Below, piece by piece: positions 32,290 through 39,809 of a DNA stretch of 44,523 nt (position 1 is the stretch's first letter; each line of letters opens with the position of its first letter). Made by a program: the position numbers and the translations under genes. A model generated the notes under the pieces. That model did not search any database. It had not been told where the DNA came from and saw nothing but the letters and a program-made list of their open reading frames with translations. The stretch covers positions 1 through 44,523 of the forward strand of contig DATKBT010000116.1 of NCBI GenBank assembly GCA_035546295.1, given 5' to 3'. The DNA is from DATKBT01 sp035546295 (GTDB taxonomy: Bacteria > Acidobacteriota > Thermoanaerobaculia > Multivoradales > Multivoraceae).

Positions 32290-33420
32290 CTAGAAGAGCG
32301 GTGTCGGGATGTCGCCCCAGAGCACGTGCTCCATCGGCTGCTCGACGCGCTCGACCGCGCCCCGTGCGAGGTCGACGAAGGCGAGCGCGAGCGGGTCGCG
32401 CCCGTAGGAACGCAGCAGGATCTCGCGCCCGCGGCTCGCCGGGAAGTGGGTGCGGGCGCGCGTGAACAACACCTTGAGCCGGTCGCGGTCGAAAGCGCTC
32501 GGCGTGTCGTGCCCGTGCGAGCCGGGAGGCAGAGGCTCCGCGGGGATGTCGGCGAGGTGCCAGGACTGTGGGAGCACGTAGACCAGGAGCGGCTCCGCAT
32601 CGCCGACGCGGCGAGCGACCTCCTGGTCGGCGATCGCGAGGTCGACCGCGGAGGCGATTCGCTCCTGGTCGAGCGGCGCGGGCGACACCACGGCGAGGTC
32701 GTCGCGCAGCAGCGTGGAGACCTTGCCGAGCGACCACGAACGCAGCGCGAAGGCGATGCCCACCGCCAGCACGAGCGCGACCGCGCATGTTGCCGCCCTG
32801 CGCCAGCCGCGGAGAACCCGCCCCGGCAGCAGCCGCGCGAGCCGCTCCTCGAGCGCACGTGGGAGGAAGCGTCCGGTGCGGAGCTCGATCGCGCGGTAAG
32901 CCTCGCCGAAACGCTCTCGGCACAGGGCTTCCTCCCGTCGCGCGATCCAGCCGTAGAGAAAGGCCATCGTCACCAGCGAGACCAGCACCAGGAAGCGCGG
33001 CCAGACCATGAGCGTGCCGACTCCGGCGACCACCAGCGCCGTGTACTGCGGGTGGCGCACCGCCCGGTACAGCCCGCCGCCCACAGCGCCGCGACCCGTG
33101 AGCTTGGCGCCGTAGATGTGAACGAAGCCGATTAGGAATGCGGCGAGCCCGGCGAGCGCGACGAGCTGGCCGGCGGTCGCCAGACGATCGAGGGCGAAGA
33201 GCCCGGTGGTCGAGTAGTGGGGCAGGAAAAATGAGGTGAGCCACGCGGTCGAAGGGCTGGCGTGGAGCAGGTTCAGCACCGGCCCGTACGCGGCGTAGAA
33301 GTGCAGCGCGAACGGCGAGATCATGAACAGGATCTCGAGCACGAATACGGCGTAGACGCCGATCACTGCAGGGCGCAGCAGCGCGCCGGAGGAGTCGGAG
33401 GAGCGTCGAGTCTGGGGCAT
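32290..33420 (-). CDS. Isoprenylcysteine-methyltransferase/PEMT-type membrane protein
   Basis: A 376-residue protein. Five or so membrane segments occupy residues 15-175 and include the PEMT/ICMT signature GLYRAVRHPQYTALVVAG, followed by EEALCRERFGEAYRAIE, the conserved E-E-F-G-Y/AY element that binds S-adenosylmethionine at the membrane. After residue 200 a further membrane segment (AATCAVALVLAVGIAFAL) leads to an extra C-terminal domain of about 140 residues that I do not recognise (VYVLPQSWHLADIP, LKVLFTRARTHFPASRGREI). The extension makes it nearly twice the usual length. The start at 33420 is preceded by AAGGGAG. Substrate unknown; it lies next to a CadC-like regulator on the same strand. 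Confidence 0.85.
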   Translation of the reverse strand: MPQTRRSSDSSGALLRPAVIGVYAVFVLEILFMISPFALHFYAAYGPVLNLLHASPSTAWLTSFFLPHYSTTGLFALDRLATAGQLVALAGLAAFLIGFVHIYGAKLTGRGAVGGGLYRAVRHPQYTALVVAGVGTLMVWPRFLVLVSLVTMAFLYGWIARREEALCRERFGEAYRAIELRTGRFLPRALEERLARLLPGRVLRGWRRAATCAVALVLAVGIAFALRSWSLGKVSTLLRDDLAVVSPAPLDQERIASAVDLAIADQEVARRVGDAEPLLVYVLPQSWHLADIPAEPLPPGSHGHDTPSAFDRDRLKVLFTRARTHFPASRGREILLRSYGRDPLALAFVDLARGAVERVEQPMEHVLWGDIPTPLF

Positions 33421-33513
33421 GGGTTCTCCCTTCGCGCCAACCTACGTGGTCGGCGCGCGGTCGTCACCCAGCCGGAAGTGAGCAGTCGGTGAGCGCGCGG
33501 TGAGATCGGCGAA

Positions 33514-34128
33514 TCAGCGCCGGATCCAGCAGTCCTCGGCGTCGATCTTGAGGGTCCGGTGCACCAGGTCGGCCAGCGCGAGGTCGGCGAGAGTGCCGGC
33601 GAACGCGTGTCCCAACGTGAGACCGGCGAGGAGCGTCGCGGCGAGCGCCACGGCCCACCTCGCGGGCGCCGACCTGAGCGAGCCCGCAGCCTGCGCTCGG
33701 GGCGTCTCCTCGCCGGCGCCGGTCGCGGCGCGGTCCGAAACCTCCTCGATCACCTCCTCGATGACCTCCTCGGTGATCTCCCCGATGACCTCTCCGACGA
33801 CTTCTTCGACCCGCGAGACTTCTTCGACTCGTGCGACGAAACGGTAGCCGCGCCGCGGCAGCGTCTCGACGAAGCGTGGCGCCTGCGCGTCGTCGCCGAG
33901 CGCCCGACGGAGCTGGCGGACGGTGAAGTTGATGCACCGTTCGTAGTCGACGTGAGTGCCCTCGTCCCAGAGCACCCGCCGCAGCCGCTCCCGCTCGACG
34001 AGCTCCCCGGGCGACGCGGTCAGCACGTCGAGCAGCTTCGCCGGCTGCTGCTGCAGATCGACCGGCCGGCCGTTGCGCCAGAGCTCCCCGGTGCGCGGGT
34101 CGAATCGGTGGTCGACGAACTGTCGCAT
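33514..34128 (-). CDS. CadC/ToxR-like membrane-bound winged-helix regulator
   Basis: A 204-residue protein. Residues 1-100 are an OmpR/PhoB-type winged helix without receiver: FDPRTGELWRNGRPVDLQQQ, then ERERLRRVLWDEGTHVDYER, INFTVRQLRRALGDD and FVETLPRRGYRFVA. Residues 102-131 are a V/E/I-rich four-residue repeat (EEVIEEVIEEV), likely helical, and about 158-178 form a membrane segment. Only about 25 residues are exported, so it lacks the TPR or sensor domain that follows in most acidobacterial homologues and must signal through its membrane part or a partner. The start at 34128 has GAGGAG at 8 nt. It is 93 bases upstream of the methyltransferase-type gene and probably in one transcript. Confidence 0.88.
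   Translation of the reverse strand: MRQFVDHRFDPRTGELWRNGRPVDLQQQPAKLLDVLTASPGELVERERLRRVLWDEGTHVDYERCINFTVRQLRRALGDDAQAPRFVETLPRRGYRFVARVEEVSRVEEVVGEVIGEITEEVIEEVIEEVSDRAATGAGEETPRAQAAGSLRSAPARWAVALAATLLAGLTLGHAFAGTLADLALADLVHRTLKIDAEDCWIRR
33740..33811 (-). repeat. 12-bp coding repeat in the CadC-like gene
   Basis: Six 12-mers (acctcctcgatg-like on the plus strand) starting at 33740, 33752, 33764, 33776, 33788 and 33800. They encode the E-E-V-I tetrapeptide linker between the DNA-binding domain and the membrane segment. Copy number could vary among strains. Confidence 0.8.
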
Positions 34129-34780
34129 GGCAGGACTCCTCGAAGGTCATCCGGGACTTTACGACAGGGGCGAGCTCCGGACGGCGGCGCTCGCGATCGG
34201 GATTGCGAGCGGACCCGGTGAGCACCGATAGGCCCGTGCATCCGAGCGAGACTCTCCTCTCGAGCTCCTCGCAACCAGTGGTACTCAGCCCACCGTGTGG
34301 ATTCTCGTCGATCCGACGTGGCAGTGCGTCGAGGCTCTTCGCGAGCCGGTGCGGAGAACCCCGTCGCCGACCCCGAGCGGCTCGCACGGTTCGAGCGTGA
34401 GGCACGGGTGCTCGCGAGTCTCTCGCACCTCGCTGCGGAAGCTGGAGCAAGCGGTGCGAAGCGCGCATCCGCCTCAGCGCGCGGCGTCGATGAGCTCGCG
34501 CTCTCGACGATGCCCTGGCCGACGCTTCCGGTCGCCAGGTGCCGACGTTGCGCGCCTCGAGGGAGGAGTGAGCAGGACGGCCAGCAGGCTCGACAGGCAG
34601 TCGAAATCTTCCCACAGGTCGGAGAGCAGAAGGGGCGCGTCCCAACGAGGTCCCTGGCGCCTTCTTGGTTGGTCAGGCCGAGAGCAGCTCGATCCTGCCT
34701 GACTTCATCGAATCGTCGAGACACCGTTCCCCCGGCGCGGTATCGTCGAGTCGAAGGCGTGGAGAGGGGCGAAGAAGAAG
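34129..34780. other. Intergenic region with kinase debris
   Basis: 650 bases without an intact gene, upstream of both the CadC-like gene and the SDR. The only identifiable piece is the kinase scrap at 34360-34434. Other frames are Arg/Ser-rich. Confidence 0.5.
34360..34434 (+). pseudogene. Ser/Thr kinase N-lobe fragment
   Basis: One frame reads ENPVADPERLARFEREARVL-ASLSH, the alpha-C helix region found just after the ATP lysine in bacterial Ser/Thr kinases (compare DPSRLRRFEREARAVGRLDH in the intact kinase at 21074-23638). Nothing kinase-like survives on either side. A remnant. Confidence 0.55.
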
Positions 34781-35446
34781 ATGACTCGAGTGCTCATCGT
34801 GGGTTCGAACCGGGGAATCGGGCTGGAGGTGTGTCGCCAGTTGGCCGAGCGCGGCGACGAGGTCCGCGCCGCGTGCCGGAAGTCCTCGTTGGAGCTCGAC
34901 GAGATCGACGGCGTCCACGTCCACAGCGGGGTAGACGTCACGGATCCTCCTTCCCTCGACTCGCTGGCTGAGTCCCTGGGACGCGAGTCGATCGACTGGC
35001 TGGTGGTCGTGGCCGGCATCCTCGAACCGGTCTCCCTCGCCGACTTCGATGCTGGATCGGTGCGCCGTCAGTTCGAGGTCAATGCGCTCGGTCCTCTCTC
35101 CGCGGCGCGCGCTCTCTCTCGCTGCTTGCGGGCCGGCGGCAGGATCGGTCTGGTCACCAGCCGGATGGGCTCGATCGCCGACAACACCTCGGGCGGCAGC
35201 TACGGCTACCGCATGTCGAAGGCGGCTCTCAACATGGCGGGGCGATCCCTTGCCCACGACCTCGCCGGCCGGCAGATCGCCGTACAGCTCCTGCATCCCG
35301 GTTGGGTGCGCACCGACATGACGGGCGGCACGGGACACATCGATGCCTCCGAGTCGGCGGCGGGTCTGATCGCCAGACTCGACGAGCTGACCCTCGAGAC
35401 CTCCGGCACCTTCTACCACCAGAATGGGGAGGAGCTTCCCTGGTAG
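34781..35446 (+). CDS. Short-chain dehydrogenase/reductase
   Basis: A 221-residue classical SDR. The cofactor loop is VGSNRGIG at 7-14 (TGxxxGIG with T replaced by V/S), N101 lies in EVNALGP, and the catalytic S127, Y143 and K147 are in LVTSRMG and YRMSK. PGWVRTDMTGG follows, the usual post-catalytic motif. The C-terminal YHQNGEELPW is typical of the YbbO/CsgA-like short SDR group that reduces carbonyls of unknown identity. It follows a GAAGAAG-rich leader at 34769-34780. It stands alone on the plus strand. Confidence 0.92.
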   Translation: MTRVLIVGSNRGIGLEVCRQLAERGDEVRAACRKSSLELDEIDGVHVHSGVDVTDPPSLDSLAESLGRESIDWLVVVAGILEPVSLADFDAGSVRRQFEVNALGPLSAARALSRCLRAGGRIGLVTSRMGSIADNTSGGSYGYRMSKAALNMAGRSLAHDLAGRQIAVQLLHPGWVRTDMTGGTGHIDASESAAGLIARLDELTLETSGTFYHQNGEELPW

Positions 35447-35618
35447 CTAGTACAGGACACCAGCTGCTCGCGCAGCTCGGCCTGCCGGCGGTCGACGAGG
35501 GGCATGCGCGCCGATCGCACCGGCTCACAGATCGAGCCCCGTTCGTCGATGCGTGACAAACAGGACACGCCGGGTCAGGCAACGGGGGTTCGGATGTCGG
35601 GGTCGGGGGCCGGACGCC

Positions 35619-35900
35619 TCACTCCGGGCTCACGGGCGCCGCATCGAACGCACTGCACAGGGTACGGCTGAGTCCGTCGCACGTCACGGTGAAGCCGGGA
35701 TCGGCCAGCTCGCCGCGAAACCCCCCGGATTCCGTTCGCCACGCCTCGACGGCCATCCCCTCGCGTTCCAGGGTCGCTCTGAGCTCGGTGCTGGCGCGTT
35801 CGGCGAGGCGGTCCAGCAGGTCCTCCACGCGGTCGACCTGCTCGGGCTCGACGCGAGCGGAGTCATCGCCGCGAGCGAAGCGATAGATCAGGTCGGCCAT
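35619..35900 (-). CDS. Small hypothetical protein
   Basis: A 93-residue acidic protein with no signal peptide. Residues 15-50 form an amphipathic helix (EQVDRVEDLLDRLAERASTE) and the C-terminal half is strand-like with GGFRGELADPGFTVTCDGLS. No family recognised. It follows the larger exported protein gene on the same strand with a gap of 43 bases, so it may be its operon partner. The stretch at 35447-35618 shows no gene. Confidence 0.55.
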   Translation of the reverse strand: MADLIYRFARGDDSARVEPEQVDRVEDLLDRLAERASTELRATLEREGMAVEAWRTESGGFRGELADPGFTVTCDGLSRTLCSAFDAAPVSPE

Positions 35901-35943
35901 CGAGTCGAGGATCGCCAGCGTCCGCGAGCCGCGGGACTGAAGA

Positions 35944-37662
35944 TCACTCGCAGTCCCGATCCTCCGGGCAGACGCGCGTCGGGGCGCCCCAGAAGCCGGT
36001 GATCTCGAAGCAGAGCGTGGTCTCGCTGCCGTCGCGTAGCTTCAGGGTGATGTGGTCGTAGGCCGGTCCGCCCGGCTCGAACGGCGGGCTCGCCCCCTGG
36101 CTGGTCATCTCGCTGCCCGGGTGGCGATTGCGCCACCACGCGCGCTCGCCGGCGATGCCCTCCTCGACCGAGCGGGCGCCGCGGATCACGATGGCGTCCG
36201 CGCAGTCCGCGCCGTCGCCGCCGGAGTACCACGTCCCGCGCGCCGGCGCCGGCACCGGCTCGCGCGCCGGCTCCTCGCCGCGCAGGTAGGCGATGGGTCC
36301 GGTGGAATCGACCGGCTCAGCGCTGCCGTCCCTGCTCCGTTCGATGGCCACGAAGCGCAGCTGCAGCGGGTCGGTGAGGTGGTGGCGGGCGAAGAGCTCT
36401 TCCAGGGGGATCTCGAAGTCCACCGTGCGGCGATCCGCGGCGATCGGCCACTCCACGGTCGTCCCCGCCGCGTCGACCTCGACCAGGCGATCGTCCGCCG
36501 CCGCGAACACCGGCTTGACGACCAGCATCCCGCCGGCGAGCTCTCCGGTCCAGGTCAGCCGGCCGCGGACCTTCGATGCTGCCTCGAGAAACGAACCGGG
36601 CTCGGGGTCGAGCGCGCCCAGTCGCAGCGTCGCGGTGCCCAGCGCCTCCGGCGACCGCGGCGGCGGCCGACCGGTCGGCGGCGTGGCGAAGGGCTCGATC
36701 CGCCAGCGCGCCTGGCGGATCCATGGCAGGTCGGCGCCCAGCGAGAGCACGCCGCGCCAGTAGGGGGGCACCCAGCCCTCGCGGAAGGTGAGGCCGGCGG
36801 ACGATCCGAGCAATCTGCGAGCGGAGCCTTCGACCGCCCAGCGCGCCCGCACCTCGGGCTCGACCCGCCACCAGCACGGACCGGGGTTGTGGGCCGCCAG
36901 TAGGACGGCGTCCCGTCCGTCGGGCGCGATGGCGTCCTGGCCGACGCTCCAGGTCTGCTCGAGGCCGGCGGCGTGCACCTCGAGCGGCGTCCACTCGCCC
37001 GGGACCATTTCGATGATCGCCGGCGTCGCGCCGGCAGCGGGCAGGCACTGCCGCCGAGTCGCGATCAGGGCCCCGAGCCGAGTGGGCATCTCGCGCTGGA
37101 GAGCCGTTCCCAGGTCGTGCTCGGCGCGCGGTGGACCGAGAGCTGCGACCTGGTCGGACGCCTGGTCGGCGCGCGCCAGGGCGTGGCAGGCGGTGAGGGT
37201 GGCGGCGGCCTCTCCGCGCAGCACGGTGGCGTCCGGGTCGCGGCTCGCGGGCACCGCCACGAGGTAGCGCTGGCCCGGCCAGAGCACGGAGCCGCACCGG
37301 CCCCACGGCCGCTCCATCCAGAACGCGCCGAGCTCGCCCTTCCAGGACCGCTCGACGACCATCAGGTAGCACAGCCACGGGAAGGGGTGCCCCGGCTGCC
37401 CGCCGGCGCTCGCCGGCGCTGGCCGGAAGGAGCCTTCGGCGACCGCCACGTAGGCGAGGACCACCGCCTCGACCCGCTCGTCGCGCAGCGACTCGACGAA
37501 AGCCGGCGGGCCGCCCGGGCAGCCGCACCCGGAGTCTCGCGCGAGGAGCGCGGAGCCGACCAGCAGCGAGGCCGCCACCGCGCAGGCCGCAACTACGGCC
37601 GGTTGCGAGGCCCGCCATCTGCTCGCGGTCCTCGTGGCCCGCTGCTCGCTACGCGCGACCAT
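35944..37662 (-). CDS. Large exported protein with TIMP/netrin-like N-terminal domain
   Basis: A 572-residue protein. A signal peptide or anchor lies at about 20-42 (VVAACAVAASLLVGSALLA). Just after it, CGCPGGPPAFVESLRDERVE with YLMVVERSWKG and CGSVLWPGQRYLVAVP follows the pattern of bacterial TIMP/NTR-like OB-fold domains (Cys pair, then WKG, then CG...G..YLV). The rest is unrecognised: strand-rich sequence with APDGRDAVLLAAHNPGPCWW and a C-terminal DHITLKLRDGSETTLCFEI part rich in Cys. Probably periplasmic or surface-exposed with disulfides. Function unknown. The start at 37662 is the first Met before a basic segment. Confidence 0.75.
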   Translation of the reverse strand: MVARSEQRATRTASRWRASQPAVVAACAVAASLLVGSALLARDSGCGCPGGPPAFVESLRDERVEAVVLAYVAVAEGSFRPAPASAGGQPGHPFPWLCYLMVVERSWKGELGAFWMERPWGRCGSVLWPGQRYLVAVPASRDPDATVLRGEAAATLTACHALARADQASDQVAALGPPRAEHDLGTALQREMPTRLGALIATRRQCLPAAGATPAIIEMVPGEWTPLEVHAAGLEQTWSVGQDAIAPDGRDAVLLAAHNPGPCWWRVEPEVRARWAVEGSARRLLGSSAGLTFREGWVPPYWRGVLSLGADLPWIRQARWRIEPFATPPTGRPPPRSPEALGTATLRLGALDPEPGSFLEAASKVRGRLTWTGELAGGMLVVKPVFAAADDRLVEVDAAGTTVEWPIAADRRTVDFEIPLEELFARHHLTDPLQLRFVAIERSRDGSAEPVDSTGPIAYLRGEEPAREPVPAPARGTWYSGGDGADCADAIVIRGARSVEEGIAGERAWWRNRHPGSEMTSQGASPPFEPGGPAYDHITLKLRDGSETTLCFEITGFWGAPTRVCPEDRDCE

Positions 37663-38226
37663 GCCCTCTCCATGGTACCGCGGGCTTTCGTGGAAGGCGG
37701 GCGAGCCGGTCCGCCTTCGCGGGGTCGCGCGAGGGCGCCAGGCACGTCGTAGCTGCGGAACTGGCCTCAGGTCATGCTCGGCCTCAGCGGACGGAGGGGC
37801 GGTAGGCGTGATGTTTCTACTGCCTACCGACCTTCATGAAATGCACGAGGGAGACGCGCGTGACGCCCCAGGTGCCGGAGGCCGGTTGCACACTCGAGCA
37901 GGTGGACCTGGGAGTCGAGGTCGACGGGATCATGTCGTGGCTGAACACGAGGTCTCCTTGGGCACTTGGGGGAGGGTCGGGGTCATCAGTCGCCGGAGCG
38001 CGCCGGCGCCCGTGGGCTCGTCGGCCGACCACGGCACGACGAACACGCGCTTTGCGTGATGCTCCTTGACTGCGCGCACCTCATCGAGCTCGGCCGCCGC
38101 CGGCGCGCGAGGAGCGGGCGTGGCGCTGGTCTGGGCGGCGACGCCGTGGCCCCGGCGTCTGTGACGTGCGATCTTCCTCCGACCCGACGTTGATCTCGAT
38201 GAACCGAGAACGTCAGGAGGGGAGAC
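37663..38226. other. Intergenic region with one inverted repeat
   Basis: 560 bases between divergent genes. An inverted repeat CGGTAGGC/GCCTACCG with a 14-base, AT-richer loop lies at 37800-37829. A minus-strand frame at about 37817-37960 (ASGTWGVTRVSLVHFMKVG) looks weakly coding but lacks a family. The 38150-38226 part holds the strong ribosome-binding site AGGAGGGG of the next gene. Confidence 0.45.
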
Positions 38227-39012
38227 ATGCGTACAGTTGGACGATGCGGGCTCGCGCCCATGATCACACTCGCCGTTGCCTCGATGCTCGTCGCCACTGC
38301 CTCCGTGGCGACCGAAGGACCGACCGGCGCCTTCGAGCACAGCGTCCGCGGCAAGATCGAACCGCGCTTCGCGGCGGCGTTTCCGGTCCGCGCGTCGTGG
38401 GATCTCGACCAGCACGGGATCCAGGTGTTGCTGACGATGGAGGCGATCGACGCGGCGGCGGCGGCTGAATCGGACGAGCCCTACCTGCACGCAGCGAACC
38501 AGCAGCAGGCGCTCGGTGACGACCACGTGATGATCAACGTCTGGGACGACGGCATGGTGGCCGTCAGCGGCGTCTACGAGGAGGACAACGCTCAGTTCAT
38601 CGCCAACACACGGATCGGCTTGCGCTCGGAGATCGAGCCCGTCACCGGGGAACGCATCGTGGGGCGCGTGTGGACCGACGAGTCGATCGAGACCTCTGAT
38701 GGCGAGACCTACACGCTCGACCTCTCGTTCGACGCCAACATCGCGCGGCCGCCAGCGGCTGCTGCGTTGCCGGAGGGGGGCGGCGCGCCGGGCGAGGCGT
38801 TGATGGCTCTGGTCGAGGTGGTGCTGGCGGGGAGCTGGGAGGATCTGAAGCCGTTGCTCACGGCCGAGCAGATCGAGGCCGCCGAGAACGGCTGGGCCGA
38901 GACCGACGAGGAGCGCATCCGAGATGCGGTCGGGAGCCTCCAGCAGTGGCTCGTGCTGCACGGGCAACGCGCGCGCTATCCACAGTCTGCGATGAAAGCG
39001 TCTCGAACGTGA
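38227..39012 (+). CDS. Hypothetical exported protein
   Basis: A 261-residue protein with a signal peptide of about 29 residues (LAPMITLAVASMLVATASVA). The start at 38227 follows AGGAGGGGAGAC, one of the best ribosome-binding sites here. The mature part is acidic and strand-rich (HSVRGKIEPRFAAAFPVRAS, HVMINVWDDGMVAVSGVYEE), then a Pro/Ala linker near 190 and a C-terminal helical part with EALMALVEVVLAGSWEDLKP. The last residues (ARYPQSAMKASRT) are basic. I recognise no family. Likely periplasmic. Confidence 0.72.
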   Translation: MRTVGRCGLAPMITLAVASMLVATASVATEGPTGAFEHSVRGKIEPRFAAAFPVRASWDLDQHGIQVLLTMEAIDAAAAAESDEPYLHAANQQQALGDDHVMINVWDDGMVAVSGVYEEDNAQFIANTRIGLRSEIEPVTGERIVGRVWTDESIETSDGETYTLDLSFDANIARPPAAAALPEGGGAPGEALMALVEVVLAGSWEDLKPLLTAEQIEAAENGWAETDEERIRDAVGSLQQWLVLHGQRARYPQSAMKASRT

Positions 39013-39156
39013 CGAAGAACGAAGGAGGAGAGATCTTGGTGCATACCCCCTTTAAGGCTGTCCCCGTCCTGGCGACCCGTGATGCCGCGCTCGCGCGTAC
39101 GCCCCTCCCGGCCGGGAGCCCCGACGCCGAGACGGCCAACGCCCGACCCGGTCGTC

Positions 39157-39190
39157 GGGTCGATCGGGTCGATCGGATCGATCGGATCGA
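39157..39190. repeat. 9-bp tandem repeat
   Basis: About four copies of ggtcgatcg/gatcgatcg, immediately downstream of the stop codon of the beta-helix remnant. Probably simple slippage sequence. Confidence 0.6.
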
Positions 39191-39195
39191 AGAGG

Positions 39196-39540
39196 TCAGG
39201 GGGGAGGGCTGCGGCCAGACCAGCGAATCGACGAGCCGGCCTCGAAACCGTCGCCGAACAGCCGGTCCTCTCCCTCGAAGGCACCGAGGTCGGGGGCACT
39301 GCCCTGCGGTCTCGCGACGCCGTCGGGTCGAAGGCGTTCGCCGAGTCGGCCGCCACTCCCGGCATCGACCGCCGCGCTGCCGGGTCAGCCGGCAGTTCTC
39401 GAGCGCCGCGTCGACGAAGAGAGGAGAAGCAGAGACCAGGGCGAGCGAGTGGGCGTCCTGTCCGATGCTCGCCCGCCAACCGGCGAGGTCCCCCAATGAG
39501 CCTCGCTTGCCGCCCGAGGTCGGCTGGAATACCTTAGCCC
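39196..39540 (-). pseudogene. C-terminal remnant of a parallel beta-helix surface protein
   Basis: One minus-strand frame reads GDLAGWRASIGQDAHSLALV, then SPLFVDAALENCRLTRQ. After a frame change near 39372-39382 another frame reads AAVDAGSGGRLG, GSAPDLGAFEG and LFGDGFEAGSSIRWSG and ends at TGA (39198-39196). This is the standard end of right-handed beta-helix / choice-of-anchor proteins common in Thermoanaerobaculia-like genomes (P.fvDaa...rLt.gS.AvDaG...PdiGAFE...f.DGFE.G). Only the last ~110 codons remain and they are frameshifted. Confidence 0.6.
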
Positions 39541-39809
39541 TCGCCCGCCTCGAGGTGCTGTGGAGACGGGTTCACGACTCCCGATCGGAGCGGGGGCAAT
39601 ATGCGCGGAGAGGCGGTGATGTCAACCTCGACGACCCCCCGGCGGAGGAGAATCCGGCCGGTCCCGTCAGGCGGACCCCTCGGCCTCCCCGAGGTAGGGC
39701 GCGTGCACATGGTCCGGCTCGGAGCGGGACTTAGCCTCCAAGGTGGAGGCAGGGCCGCGGCGGACACCAGATCTGGCCCCGGCCGGCGGGGCCGTCTAGA
39801 CATCGGCCG
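39541..39809. other. Region upstream of the DASS permease
   Basis: Short region without a recognisable gene. No clear promoter or Shine-Dalgarno for the permease start at 39810. Confidence 0.4.

Noticed and set aside
33464..34645. Long minus-strand frame upstream of the CadC-like gene
   Set aside because: It is out of frame with the winged-helix gene, Arg-rich, and has no family.
39039..39734. Plus-strand ORF with GTG start after a perfect AAGGAGGAG site
   Set aside because: The site is striking, but the product soon becomes Arg-rich without family, and the opposite strand holds a recognisable beta-helix C terminus.
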